Part shown: in pieces, positions 44,192 to 52,784 of the stretch | How positions within the stretch are numbered: position 1 is the stretch's first letter | How the letters are laid out: every line of letters begins with the position of its first letter | Assembly (NCBI GenBank): GCA_963750015.1 | Contig: CAVVPU010000134.1 | Coordinates: 1 to 64,000, forward strand | Length of the DNA stretch: 64,000 nt | Direction of reading: 5' to 3' | Origin: CAVVNC01 sp963750015 | GTDB taxonomy: Bacteria > Desulfobacterota > Syntrophorhabdia > Syntrophorhabdales > WCHB1-27 | Notes under the pieces: generated by a model | What the model was told of the DNA's origin: nothing | Seen by the model: the letters and a program-made list of their open reading frames with translations, nothing else | Database searches by the model: none | Made by a program: the position numbers and the translations under genes

Positions 44192-44218
44192 TTATCGTGT
44201 GCCCATGACAAAACTTAA
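44192..44218 (-). promoter_or_regulatory. Sigma-28 promoter of cheY-cheX
   Basis: Minus strand TTAAGTTT, 11 bases, CACGATAA. -35 matches TAAAGTTT at 7 of 8, -10 matches GCCGATAA at 6 of 8, spacing exact. Confidence 0.78.
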
Positions 44219-44320
44219 GATTCCTCTCATCCGGATCGCCGAAATACCGTCAGATTGCAGGGTTCTCGGGATATTCCTGTATTGACTTTAATTCCGCACC
44301 TAGTGTAACATTAATCTTAC

Positions 44321-44397
44321 GGGCGGTTAGCTCAGATGGTTAGAGCGCTGGTCTCACATACCAGAGGTCGTAGGTTCGAATCCTATACTGCCCACCA
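44321..44397 (+). tRNA. tRNA-Val (anticodon CAC), CCA encoded
   Basis: Cloverleaf: acceptor GGGCGGT/ACTGCCC, anticodon stem CTGGT/ACCAG around loop CTCACAT (CAC, decoding GUG), T-arm GTAGG-TTCGAAT-CCTAT, discriminator A and encoded CCA. Confidence 0.96.
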
Positions 44398-44420
44398 CTT
44401 CCCCAATAATCGAGGAGCAT

Positions 44421-45173
44421 ATGTCCGGACATAGCAAATGGAGTACGATTAAGCACAAAAAAGGTGCTGCCGATGCGCGGCGCGGGAAGATTTTCACGAA
44501 ATTGATTAAGGAAATCACGACCGCTGCGCGGGCGGGCGGAGGCGACGCCGAGGCCAATCCAAGGCTGCGTGTTGCCGTGCTCAAGGCTAAGGCCGAAAAC
44601 ATGACCAAGGATAACATCGAAAAGGCCATAAAGCGGGGGACAAGCGCTGCCGAGGGAGGGGAGGCATACGAGGAATATACCTACGAGGGGTACGGGCCCG
44701 GTGGCACCGCAATACTCGTCGAAGCGCTCACCGACAACAAAAACAGGACGACTGCCGAGATACGCCATATCTTTTCACGATATAACGGCAACCTCGGTGA
44801 ATCGGGAAGCGTCTCCTGGATCTTCAGCAAGAAAGGCTATCTTTCTTTTGAAAGGCAGGGCATAGATGAGGATAAAGTAATGGAATTGGCGCTCGAAGCG
44901 GGCGCCGAAGACGTGAGAGACGATGAAGAGACCATCGAAGTCATTACCGGTTTCTCTGACTTCGAGTCTGTAAAGAAGGTCTTCGATGACCACAACATGA
45001 AGTACCAGGTCGGTCAGATAGATATGATCCCTCAGACCTCTATTAAACTCGAAGGCAAAAGCGCGGAAACCATGCTCAAACTCATGGAAGCCCTTGAAGA
45101 CTCTGACGACGTCCAGGAGGTTCACGCCAATTTCGACATTTCGAACAGTGAAATGGAGAGACTGAGCCAATAA
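44421..45173 (+). CDS. yebC: YebC/PmpR family protein
   Basis: 250 residues. MSGHSKWSTIKHKKGAADAR and GRIFTKLIKEI-like GKIFTKLIKEITTAAR are the family signature. Members have been described as transcription regulators and more recently as ribosome-associated factors easing stalling; both are family knowledge. In many genomes yebC precedes ruvCAB on the same strand; here it faces ruvB with 17 bases between stop codons. Confidence 0.95.
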   Translation: MSGHSKWSTIKHKKGAADARRGKIFTKLIKEITTAARAGGGDAEANPRLRVAVLKAKAENMTKDNIEKAIKRGTSAAEGGEAYEEYTYEGYGPGGTAILVEALTDNKNRTTAEIRHIFSRYNGNLGESGSVSWIFSKKGYLSFERQGIDEDKVMELALEAGAEDVRDDEETIEVITGFSDFESVKKVFDDHNMKYQVGQIDMIPQTSIKLEGKSAETMLKLMEALEDSDDVQEVHANFDISNSEMERLSQ

Positions 45174-45190
45174 AAAGGGCTCTTTAGCGG

Positions 45191-46249
45191 CTAATCCTTG
45201 CCCTCGAAGAGTTCTGCATTCCTTGAGTCCCGCTTTGAGTGATATGCAATCCCCAGATGTTTGAAAGCTTTCTCGGACGCCTTCCTGCCCTGAGAAGTCC
45301 GGATAAGAAAACCGCATTTGAGCAGGTATGGCTCGACGACCTCGATGAGGACATCCGATTCGAGTTGAAGGGTGGCAGCCAGGGCTTCGATTCCCGCCGG
45401 ACCTCCTTTATAGTTGAGGATAATCACCTTGAGCAGCTTCCTATCGAGCTCGCTCAAGCCCTGCTCGTCGATGCCTTCCAGGGCGAGGGCATCCATGGCA
45501 ACACGGAGGGTGATGATACCCTTTGCCCTCACCTGGGCAAAGTCCCGGACCCTTTTCAGCAGCCTGTTCGCAACCCTCGGCGTACCCCTCGATCTTCTCG
45601 CAATTTCATAGGCGCCCTCTTCGTCTACTGCGATCTTTAATATGAGGGCTGATCGTTTGACGATCCGTATCAAGTCTTTGTCCTCGTAAAAGTCGAGATC
45701 CCTCACTATGCCGAACCTGTCCCTCAGCGGAGAAGACAGAAGGCCCGATCTCGTCGTCGCCCCTATCAGGGTGAACTGCTCCAAACGGTACCGGTGCGTG
45801 CGGGCATGAACACCACGATCGAAGATAAAGTCAACGGCAAAATCTTCCATGGCAGGATAAAGGAACTCCTCCACGATCTTTGGTATCCGGTGTATCTCGT
45901 CGATGAAGAAGATGTCTCCCCGCTCCATATTGGTAAGGAGGCCCATCAGATCCCCTCCTTTCTCCAATGCGGGACCGGAGGACGCGATGATCTTCGTGTT
46001 CATCTCGTTTGCAATGATATGGGCAAGAGTCGTTTTACCGATGCCCGGCGGACCGTTGAGCAGGATATGTTCCAGGGATTCTTCCCTTTTCAGGGCCGCC
46101 TGAATAGCTATACGTAGGGTTTCAACGACCTTGTCCTGGCCTACGTACTCAGAGAGCGCATTGGGTCGCAGGTTGAGGAACTCTTCCTCTTCGGCAACCG
46201 TTTCCCCGCCCTTCCCTTCCGTCAACCCGTCCGATTCGTCGTATATCAA
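45191..46249 (-). CDS. ruvB: Holliday junction helicase motor RuvB
   Basis: AAA+ motor driving branch migration. Walker A NGPPGIGKTTLAH, Walker B IFFIDEIHR, sensor GATTRSGLLSSPLRDRFG. 352 residues. Start codon overlaps the ruvA stop by 4 bases. Confidence 0.97.
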   Translation of the reverse strand: MIYDESDGLTEGKGGETVAEEEEFLNLRPNALSEYVGQDKVVETLRIAIQAALKREESLEHILLNGPPGIGKTTLAHIIANEMNTKIIASSGPALEKGGDLMGLLTNMERGDIFFIDEIHRIPKIVEEFLYPAMEDFAVDFIFDRGVHARTHRYRLEQFTLIGATTRSGLLSSPLRDRFGIVRDLDFYEDKDLIRIVKRSALILKIAVDEEGAYEIARRSRGTPRVANRLLKRVRDFAQVRAKGIITLRVAMDALALEGIDEQGLSELDRKLLKVIILNYKGGPAGIEALAATLQLESDVLIEVVEPYLLKCGFLIRTSQGRKASEKAFKHLGIAYHSKRDSRNAELFEGKD

Positions 46250-46860
46250 TTCTTCTGACCTCTATATACTTCCTCAAAAAGTTCCTCTGAAGAGACGATG
46301 GAAGGACGCCTCTTCATGGCTTCTTGAATCAGCTTCCTGGCCTCGGTCGGTCTGTGTCCGAGTTGGCTTACGAGGACAGCCTCCACCTCTGTCTTGAAAT
46401 CTTCCGGTACCTCGGCAGGAAGCTCCAATTCGGGCATAAGCGCATATTTAGCCGCTTTCCCCTTCAGAGCGGCCACTATTTTCTCGGCCTTCCTTTCTCC
46501 GATTCCCTTGAGCTGTTTGAGGTCCTTAACGGACTTATCCTCGATGAAGCGGGCTATCTCCCGCACCGGTTTCGTGAGGGCCCGGATCGCAAGGTTTGGT
46601 CCGATATCCTCGACCGTGATGAACAGCTCGAAGAACTCTTTATCCAGCTCCGAGCGGAACCCCACGAGCACGGGTTTAGGCTGCCTTTCGGTCTGATTAT
46701 ACGAAATGTATAACTTAAGCCCATCCTCCACCTTGGTGGTCCGCCGGATTTCATTCATGACATAGGCCGGGATCAGAATCTCGTAACCCACGCCTCCGAC
46801 GCCAAGGGTGACCTTGTCAATGTACACCTTTTTTAGAGAGCCTTCCAGGTATGATATCAC
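46246..46860 (-). CDS. ruvA: Holliday junction branch migration protein RuvA
   Basis: 204 residues; N-terminal MISYLEGSLKKVYIDKVTLG and helix-hairpin-helix segments (LKQLKGIGERKAEKIVAALK) typical. It overlaps the end of ruvC by 44 bases; the MISYLEG start is conserved, so the overlap appears genuine. Confidence 0.95.
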   Translation of the reverse strand: MISYLEGSLKKVYIDKVTLGVGGVGYEILIPAYVMNEIRRTTKVEDGLKLYISYNQTERQPKPVLVGFRSELDKEFFELFITVEDIGPNLAIRALTKPVREIARFIEDKSVKDLKQLKGIGERKAEKIVAALKGKAAKYALMPELELPAEVPEDFKTEVEAVLVSQLGHRPTEARKLIQEAMKRRPSIVSSEELFEEVYRGQKN

Positions 46861-47338
46861 TCTTCCCCCGATAGCCCCTGTAAAAAACCGTCAAGGCAAC
46901 GGCCAGGGCATCCGCGATATGAAACGATTTCAACTCATTGGCGCCAAGCGTCTTTCTCACCACTTCCCTGATTTGAATCTTTGTTGCACCCCCGTAGGAC
47001 ACCAGAGCGTTTTTCACCTCTCTGGGAGTGACCTCAACGACAGTGACGTCGTGACGAAAGGCCGAAAGGTATATAATGGCCATCACGCCGCCCAGCAATA
47101 TGCCGGCCTTAGGATACCTTACCATGGAAAATATATTCTCCACAGCCAGGACTTCGGGCTTCAACGTCTCGAGGAGATAGTTCAGATCCTCGTGGATCTG
47201 GAAAAGGCGCCTCGATACGTGATCTTTGGGAGAGGTCTTGATGGAACCGCATCTTTGCAAGGAAACAACAGTCGCTCCACAGGTGATGGTGCCGAACCCT
47301 GTGCTCGCAAGCCCCGGATCTATGCCAAGAATAACCAT
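46817..47338 (-). CDS. ruvC: Holliday junction endonuclease RuvC
   Basis: 173 residues. Catalytic acids lie in ILGIDPGLASTGFG, VLAVENIFS and FHIADALAVALT. First gene of ruvCAB. Confidence 0.96.
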   Translation of the reverse strand: MVILGIDPGLASTGFGTITCGATVVSLQRCGSIKTSPKDHVSRRLFQIHEDLNYLLETLKPEVLAVENIFSMVRYPKAGILLGGVMAIIYLSAFRHDVTVVEVTPREVKNALVSYGGATKIQIREVVRKTLGANELKSFHIADALAVALTVFYRGYRGKSDIIPGRLSKKGVH

Positions 47339-47463
47339 CGAACAGCCCGTAATGTTTTTCCCATAATCCGGGGCTTACCGCAAGAGAAAACTATAGGGAT
47401 AACGTAAAGTCATGTTGTTTGAGGCTGTGAAGAAAAGCGGGCGGACTCGAAAAATGAGACGAG

Positions 47464-48324
47464 TCAAGAGAGGTTGATGTGCTTCACCTCGCCTGCCTGG
47501 CCCGAAAATCCCAGGTCCTTCCCATTATAGATGAGCTTGACGCCTGCCGCATTGCCGATGAGAAGGTCGAAACAATCCTTCGCGTTGAGTATCACCACCT
47601 CTTCGGGGTTCAACATGAACTCTTTCGTTTGCGTCCCGTCGATGATGATCCTCAGCCAGGTCCTTTCCTGGCACGTGATGGTCAGTTTCTTCTTTTCAAG
47701 GACAAGGCTGTCTTCCTGCTTATCGCTTGACGTCGCCGGTTGGTTCTGATTCACGTCGGCCGATTCGACCGAGCTCGTCTGAAGGGCTTGATATGCTTTT
47801 GTTCCGTCCGTCTGCGTCGTCACGGCCGAAGCTTCCTGAGGATTCGCCGCAGCCGGAGTGGCAGTCACGGCGGCAGTCTGGTATGTGTTCTCTGCACTTT
47901 GGGCGGGGCGGGTGACATAAGAGGGCCGAGGTAGGTTCTGAAATACGAAGAACCCAATGACAGCAGCTCCCAAAACTGCTGCACCTATTATCTTCTTCCG
48001 GTCCCATGGCTTGGAACGTGCCCTCTCTTTCTGCGGCTTTGCCGGCGTTGGCGCCATTTCGTCGGACGGTGCCGTTATGGGCTCCGGAGCGGCCGGGAGC
48101 ATAGTAGCCTCTACCGCGTCCTGCACCTTAAGAAAGGCAGTGTACTGAGTCACGTATCCCCTTACATAAACGGGATGAGGCAGGTTTTCCCAGTTTCCGG
48201 CCTCGATAGCCTCTATCACGCGTTTTCTTATAAAAAGCGCAGTCGAGACCTGATCGTAAGTCAGCCCTCTCTCTTCCCGCGCTGTCTTGAGCAATTCTCC
48301 TATTTTGCAAAGGTCAAAAGGCAT
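47464..48324 (-). CDS. RodZ-like membrane protein with N-terminal HTH
   Basis: 286 residues from the ATG at 48324, which has AGGGGGAGGGGGG upstream. Order: HTH domain (IGELLKTAREERGLTYDQVS, residues 6-70), Pro-rich linker, one membrane segment (IIGAAVLGAAVIGFFVFQNL), a Thr/Gln/Ala-rich periplasmic spacer and a C-terminal beta domain (DUF4115; TCQERTWLRIIIDGTQTKEF). RodZ links MreB to the wall machinery; this architecture is shared by other cytoskeletal-type proteins, so function is inferred. Confidence 0.85.
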   Translation of the reverse strand: MPFDLCKIGELLKTAREERGLTYDQVSTALFIRKRVIEAIEAGNWENLPHPVYVRGYVTQYTAFLKVQDAVEATMLPAAPEPITAPSDEMAPTPAKPQKERARSKPWDRKKIIGAAVLGAAVIGFFVFQNLPRPSYVTRPAQSAENTYQTAAVTATPAAANPQEASAVTTQTDGTKAYQALQTSSVESADVNQNQPATSSDKQEDSLVLEKKKLTITCQERTWLRIIIDGTQTKEFMLNPEEVVILNAKDCFDLLIGNAAGVKLIYNGKDLGFSGQAGEVKHINLS

Positions 48325-48415
48325 TTCCCCCCTCCCCCTAAACCGCATGGCTTGTTTTGCACATTCTATAAAATATGCTTTTCCATGTCACCAAAAAACT
48401 TCATGCAACCATATA

Positions 48416-48443
48416 ATAATACTCTTGATCCAGCCATTTGCAA
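48416..48443 (-). promoter_or_regulatory. Candidate sigma-70 promoter for the rodZ-like gene
   Basis: Minus strand TTGCAA, 16 bases, TATTAT. Modest -35, good -10. The rest of 48349-48741 is non-coding as far as I can see. Confidence 0.35.
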
Positions 48444-48741
48444 TACCCCGGTCCGCGTCGACCTCGGACCGCACAAGATCATCAACGTCACAACTTGCAA
48501 TCCTTATACCACAAACTCCAGCCTCCTGCCCCGTGTCAATTCTCCGCTATTCCCACGAATCCATCGCAAATTGAAGCGAAATGGGCGAAAGATGGGGCTC
48601 ATAGCTTCTACAGTACTCCTAGTGAACATATCCACAGGCAGTCAGGAACACTCCTATCAGGAGTTCAGGAGAAAACTCACTTCGTCATTCCCTGTCAAAA
48701 TTCCGTCTCAGTACGAGGAAGCCACAGCCACAGACGAACGG

Positions 48742-49920
48742 TCACCCTCGACTCTTTCGTTGATACTCTATGGTCTCAGTCGGGGTCACGATGGAAAGGG
48801 AGGACCCTGCCTCCTGGAATTCAGTCCGGCCGATCACACGCGCGCTCACGCCGAACTTCTCCGATATATCGATAATTCCCGCACTCGCCACAGGATCGCA
48901 ACAAATCTCCATTCGGTGACCCATGTTAAAAACCCTAAACATCTCCCTTTTGGGGAGGTCAGTGCACTTTTCGAGAAAATCGAAAATCGGCGGCGCGGGA
49001 AAAAGGTTGTCTTTCACATAGCGGATCTTCTCACCGAAGTTAAGGCATTTCGTCTGTCCGCCGCCCGTATTGTGAAAAATGGCCGAGATATGGCCCCTGT
49101 ACCCTTCCAGTATATCCTTGATAATCGGAGCATACGTGCGCGTCGGGGACAAGAGCGCCTCGCCGATAGTCACAGGCGTCCCGGGCAGGCTATCGTCGAT
49201 GTCGAATTTGCCGCTATAGGCTATGCCCCCTATATCGGGAGCAAAGGTTTCCGGGAACTCTTCACGGTAACGGCCGGTAAGCAATTCATGGCGCAACGAG
49301 GTAAAGCCATTGCTCCCCACCCCTGAATTGTATGATGATTCATATTTTGCCTGGCCAAAGGATGCGAGCCCCACGATCGCCTGACCATGGCGTACCTTGC
49401 TGCAGTCGATAAAATCCTTCCTTGCCATACGGGTGGCAAGGACTGAATCGACGACAATGGTCCTGACGAGATCGCCTATATCCGCGGTTTCACCGCCGCA
49501 CGAATGAATCAGTATGCCCAGGGAACCGAGTCTTTCGGCGAGCTCCTCGTAGCCCGTTATCACCGCTCGGAGCACTTCGCCCGGAACCAGCTTAGCATTT
49601 CTTCCGATCGTGTTGGAAAGCACAAAAGGACCCATGGCGCCCACACATGTAAGGTCGTCCAGATTCATGACGAGGGAATCCTGCGCAATGCCGCGAAATA
49701 TGGAAGCATTTCCGTGTCGGCGAAAATGTATGTAGGCAACGGCCGATTTAGTACCGGCCCCGTCAGCGTGCAAAAGAAAACAGTGTTCCGGCGAATTCCC
49801 GTACACATCAGGGAGCACCTTGCAAAATGCCCCGGGAAAAAGACCCGATTCGAGCCCCTCGATGGCTGCTTTGACCTCCGATTTGTCAGCGGATACTCCA
49901 CGATCCTCGTACGTTGGCAT
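48742..49920 (-). CDS. purM: Phosphoribosylformylglycinamidine cyclo-ligase, long form (AIR synthase)
   Basis: Fifth step of purine synthesis, ATP-dependent ring closure of FGAM. Start at ATG 49920 with AGAGGAAAGAG upstream. LLHADGAGTKSAVAYIHFRR, GIAQDSLVMNLDDLTCVGA and CGGETADIGDLVRTI are PurM/SelD superfamily ATP-binding segments. 392 residues versus about 345 in E. coli; the sequence resembles the longer form I know from Bacteroidetes, which hints at transfer or an old lineage of paralogs. No other purine gene is nearby. Confidence 0.88.
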   Translation of the reverse strand: MPTYEDRGVSADKSEVKAAIEGLESGLFPGAFCKVLPDVYGNSPEHCFLLHADGAGTKSAVAYIHFRRHGNASIFRGIAQDSLVMNLDDLTCVGAMGPFVLSNTIGRNAKLVPGEVLRAVITGYEELAERLGSLGILIHSCGGETADIGDLVRTIVVDSVLATRMARKDFIDCSKVRHGQAIVGLASFGQAKYESSYNSGVGSNGFTSLRHELLTGRYREEFPETFAPDIGGIAYSGKFDIDDSLPGTPVTIGEALLSPTRTYAPIIKDILEGYRGHISAIFHNTGGGQTKCLNFGEKIRYVKDNLFPAPPIFDFLEKCTDLPKREMFRVFNMGHRMEICCDPVASAGIIDISEKFGVSARVIGRTEFQEAGSSLSIVTPTETIEYQRKSRG

Positions 49921-50179
49921 ACTCTTTCCTCTATCCCTTCCCGGCATCGCGTTCGCCGGCGCAGCCTACAGCCCGCCGCCTCCCCTCTCCCCATAGCGCC
50001 CCAGGGTCTCGTGAAGGACAGCAGACATGCGACGAGTCAAGTCTCTCTCTGACGCTACATATTGTAACAGAATATCGGGCTTATCGGAAAGTCCTTCATG
50101 CGCGAAATTGTCAGGTGAGAAATTGCTCCTGGAGTGAAAATATAGGATTATGGAAAATTATGGATTCAAACGGAGAATT

Positions 50180-50224
50180 TGGTGCGCCCAGCAGGAATCG
50201 AACCTGCAACCTTTGGATTCGTAG
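50180..50224 (-). other. 3' half of tRNA-Arg, probable att site of an integrated element
   Basis: Minus strand: anticodon loop CTACGAA (ACG), 3' anticodon arm TCCAA, complete T-arm GCAGG-TTCGATT-CCTGC, acceptor TGGGCGC, discriminator A and CCA. The 5' half (acceptor, D-arm, 5' anticodon arm) is absent: upstream of the loop the sequence changes to unrelated DNA. Many integrases recombine at the anticodon loop and leave such a 3' fragment at the far end of the element. Orientation puts the element at coordinates above 50224. Confidence 0.8.
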
Positions 50225-50584
50225 AGCAAAAAAGCTGAATCAAGGAGTCCTTGATTTCGGTCTGATTCCCCGTAAGTCCTTGAAACAGTGGTCCTTTGGA
50301 TTTTCCACATAGTTCGGTTTGTTCTATCTATTTCCGTCTCTTTCAGTCTCTTTTATCACAATTCTATCACACGAAAAATCTCTGGGAAGCCCGTCGTGTC
50401 CCGTTCACGCCGCGTCCCTTGATTGCGAGCACACTTGCTGTGGCTTCAGGAAGGAGTTCTCTCGGGCGCGAAATGTTGATACTCGTCTAAGTATTTCGCT
50501 CTCCTCGGCTGCACCTGCAAATCGAATGCAGAGCAGTTCGCTGAAGCTTATCGATTTCATTAAAAGCCGCCATATAGCTTACGT
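50225..50584. other. Gene-free stretch next to the tRNA fragment
   Basis: No convincing gene. The ten bases CCTTTGGATT of the tRNA fragment recur at about 50292-50301, and there is a short palindrome CAAGGAGTCCTTG near 50239. No intact integrase is visible here. Confidence 0.5.
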
Positions 50585-51526
50585 TCATTCCAGTCGGAAA
50601 GCGATCGGTATGATGACCTCCGCCTTCGATGGAGGCTTGGGGTAAGGCTGCAATGTCTGGACTGTTTTGATCACGGTCTGGTCGAGGAGATCGTGACCGG
50701 AGCTCTTGATCACCCTGGCGGCTTCCACGGTACCGTTTTCCAGTATCACGAAGGCGACGGTCAACGAACCCTTCCAGCCCATCCGCCGGGCGGTATAGGG
50801 GTATTTAAGGTTGTTGACGATCAGATCGCGGATATAGCCGAAATTGTGGGCCATATATTCTTTCGTTTCCCCATCTCGGCTACCGCCCATGCCGTGGCCG
50901 GTTGAGGAACCCGGATTGCTTGCGCCTGATCCCACCTCTGCCGCGCCCGCTCTCGTTCCGCCTTGCGGGCCTTGTCCTTCGGCTGCGCCTCCAAAAGTCG
51001 CCGTTCGGGGGGCCGTCGCGGAGGATACGGATAACGTAGAACTCACAGTCGCCGAAGCCATGTCCGTCGGTGTCTCGTTTTTCGCCTCCGGTACGAAAGG
51101 TTTCGAGGCCGCGGGAATGGCCGATTCGGGGCGTCTATCGTGACTGCCCCTCGTTATGTCCGGGGAGACCACTTTCCTTGTGACCGGAGCCCGGCCTCGT
51201 TCCACGAGACCTCTTTCTTCCGTCGGCTCGGAGTCCGCGAGAAAAACGGTAATGGTCTCCTGATGCTTCTTCACGTAATCCGTGGAGCAGACGATCGCGA
51301 TGGCGATAACGGCCGCGTGGAGCATGATGGAGACGATGAGCCCCCTGCCGATATCCTTTTCTCCTGCCCACCGAATATTCATCCTTCTGCTTCTTGAAGG
51401 AACCGGTTGCCCGGCCGTGGCAATCGCGCGCGCCTCGCCATCGCCGAAAGGAATGCCCGTCCAAGGCACCGTACCGGAAATCTCCTTGCTGCAGAGCAAT
51501 GAGCCGTCAATAATCTCGTGGTGCAT
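50585..51526 (-). CDS. tonB: TonB protein of the cobalamin operon
   Basis: Energy transducer to the outer-membrane receptor. Membrane anchor at about residues 61-84 (LIVSIMLHAAVIAIAIVC), long Pro/Ser/Gly spacer, and C-terminal domain with NLKYPYTARRMGWKGSLTVA and SSGHDLLDQTVIKTVQTL. 313 residues. Met 49 is an alternative start just before the anchor. Last gene of the btu operon, a few bases after the cbiZ region; a private TonB for B12 uptake is likely. Confidence 0.9.
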   Translation of the reverse strand: MHHEIIDGSLLCSKEISGTVPWTGIPFGDGEARAIATAGQPVPSRSRRMNIRWAGEKDIGRGLIVSIMLHAAVIAIAIVCSTDYVKKHQETITVFLADSEPTEERGLVERGRAPVTRKVVSPDITRGSHDRRPESAIPAASKPFVPEAKNETPTDMASATVSSTLSVSSATAPRTATFGGAAEGQGPQGGTRAGAAEVGSGASNPGSSTGHGMGGSRDGETKEYMAHNFGYIRDLIVNNLKYPYTARRMGWKGSLTVAFVILENGTVEAARVIKSSGHDLLDQTVIKTVQTLQPYPKPPSKAEVIIPIAFRLE

Positions 51527-51532
51527 GTTCCT

Positions 51533-51790
51533 TCACTCCTGCCCGCCCGTCTCTTCCGGCCATTTGTCTTGAAAGCCGAGGGCGACCGCTTGTTCGACAA
51601 GGTTCAAAAGGTCGCGGTCAGAGGACATGCGAGCGGCCAATGCGGCACGATAGAGAGGAAGCCGTTCGTAGATGCCGGAGACCGCGGCGGATATCTGAGC
51701 ACCGTAAGTGGCTCCGTAGTTCCGGCATGCAACTTTCGGGAAGAATGCCCCACGCCACTCTATCACTGACATGGACGAGTGCGGCAACGG
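51533..51790 (-). pseudogene. Frameshifted C-terminal continuation of cbiZ
   Basis: In the +1 frame relative to cbiZ the minus strand reads YGAQISAAVSGIYERLPLYR and MSSDRDLLNLVEQAVALGFQ, a protein-like helical stretch ending 6 bases before the tonB ATG, the spacing expected inside this operon. A single-base shift near 51725-51745 would join it to cbiZ. A separate overlapping gene is possible but less likely. Confidence 0.55.
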
Positions 51791-52700
51791 CCGCCACCAC
51801 GAGAGGGTCCCGATCGACGGCAGCGAAGTTTGCCGCAAACAGGTTCCCTTTGTCCTTGGTCAAGCCTGCGGCAATGGACGCTTTGAGGTCGTCGCGACTC
51901 ACGCCGAAGCGCCCGAGAAGGCGCGCCAGGGACCGCCGGCTCTCTGGGGTGAGGGAATCCTGCAAGGCCAGAGTCGCCTTGATCGCACTACACACGGTCT
52001 TTCCTATAAGCTCCCCCAGGATGGTATGCTTTCCCGCACTCGTGAGGGGTATACCCGCCTCCAGCCGAGCGGCTACGCCTATCTGGTCTGTGCCCGTTCC
52101 GGTAGCCAATCCGTTCGAGTAGCGAGAACCGACATCGAGTTCCTGGAGCGCTGCGGTTTTTGCCTCCGTCGCCGTCATGACGGCATTAACCATGGCCCCC
52201 GGCGTCAGTTCCCGGCCGATGAAAAGCATCGTATTGATGGTGCCGTGGAACACGGGGTCCTCATGGGAGACCTTCTCGAATCTCCCGTCGCGCTCGAAGA
52301 CCGTTGCCGGGTCTCCTGCACGTCCGCCATTCGCCTCCACGCCCCCCGTGCAGACCGCGACGACGACGAGATTACGAAAAGATGCTTCCTTCGTGATCGC
52401 ATAGCGCATGTTTGCGGCGGTGCCGAGGGTTGCGCAAAGGTCTTCGGGCAACCCGTATTGTCGGCACACCACGGACCTGTAGCCTTTCGGGTCGGACGCT
52501 GTCAGGCGAAGCGCCGCAGGGTCATGGCCGACAGACTCGCACGATTGGTGATTATACAAGTATTCGAGATCCTCGCGCACTCCCCCTGCGGCCGGGCAGG
52601 TGGAGATCACCCGGTGAGGCACGAGGAAGCGGCCGTAGACAATCTTCTCTTCACGATGTATCTCAACGCCTTCATAGTAAGTGCCAAGAAGCATCCCCAT
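51618..52700 (-). CDS. cbiZ: CbiZ-type adenosylcobinamide amidohydrolase
   Basis: CbiZ removes the aminopropanol side chain of cobinamide and pseudocobalamins, feeding cobyric acid back into B12 synthesis. MLLGTYYEGVEIHREEKIVY, TLGTAANMRYAIT, AVCTGGVEANGGRAGDP and the Ser/Gly-rich YSNGLATGTGTDQIGVAA are the family core. A second helical domain follows (TILGELIGKTVCSAIKATLA). After HVSDRVAWGILPES the frame ends in unlikely sequence, while the adjacent frame continues in plausible sequence to 51533; the true end is probably there. Confidence 0.85.
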   Translation of the reverse strand: MGMLLGTYYEGVEIHREEKIVYGRFLVPHRVISTCPAAGGVREDLEYLYNHQSCESVGHDPAALRLTASDPKGYRSVVCRQYGLPEDLCATLGTAANMRYAITKEASFRNLVVVAVCTGGVEANGGRAGDPATVFERDGRFEKVSHEDPVFHGTINTMLFIGRELTPGAMVNAVMTATEAKTAALQELDVGSRYSNGLATGTGTDQIGVAARLEAGIPLTSAGKHTILGELIGKTVCSAIKATLALQDSLTPESRRSLARLLGRFGVSRDDLKASIAAGLTKDKGNLFAANFAAVDRDPLVVAAVAALVHVSDRVAWGILPESCMPELRSHLRCSDIRRGLRHLRTASSLSCRIGRSHVL

Positions 52701-52784
52701 CTCCTGTATGTTTCATCTTTGCACCGGTCGGCCGTCGAGGGCCCGTTGTCCCGGTTTCCACCCTATCGCTGTCGGGCGAGGCTC

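Noticed and set aside
48175..49326. 383-residue plus-strand frame over purM
   Set aside because: Antisense to purM with no recognisable motif.
50180..50224. Intact tRNA gene
   Set aside because: Acceptor 5' strand, D-arm and 5' anticodon arm are missing.
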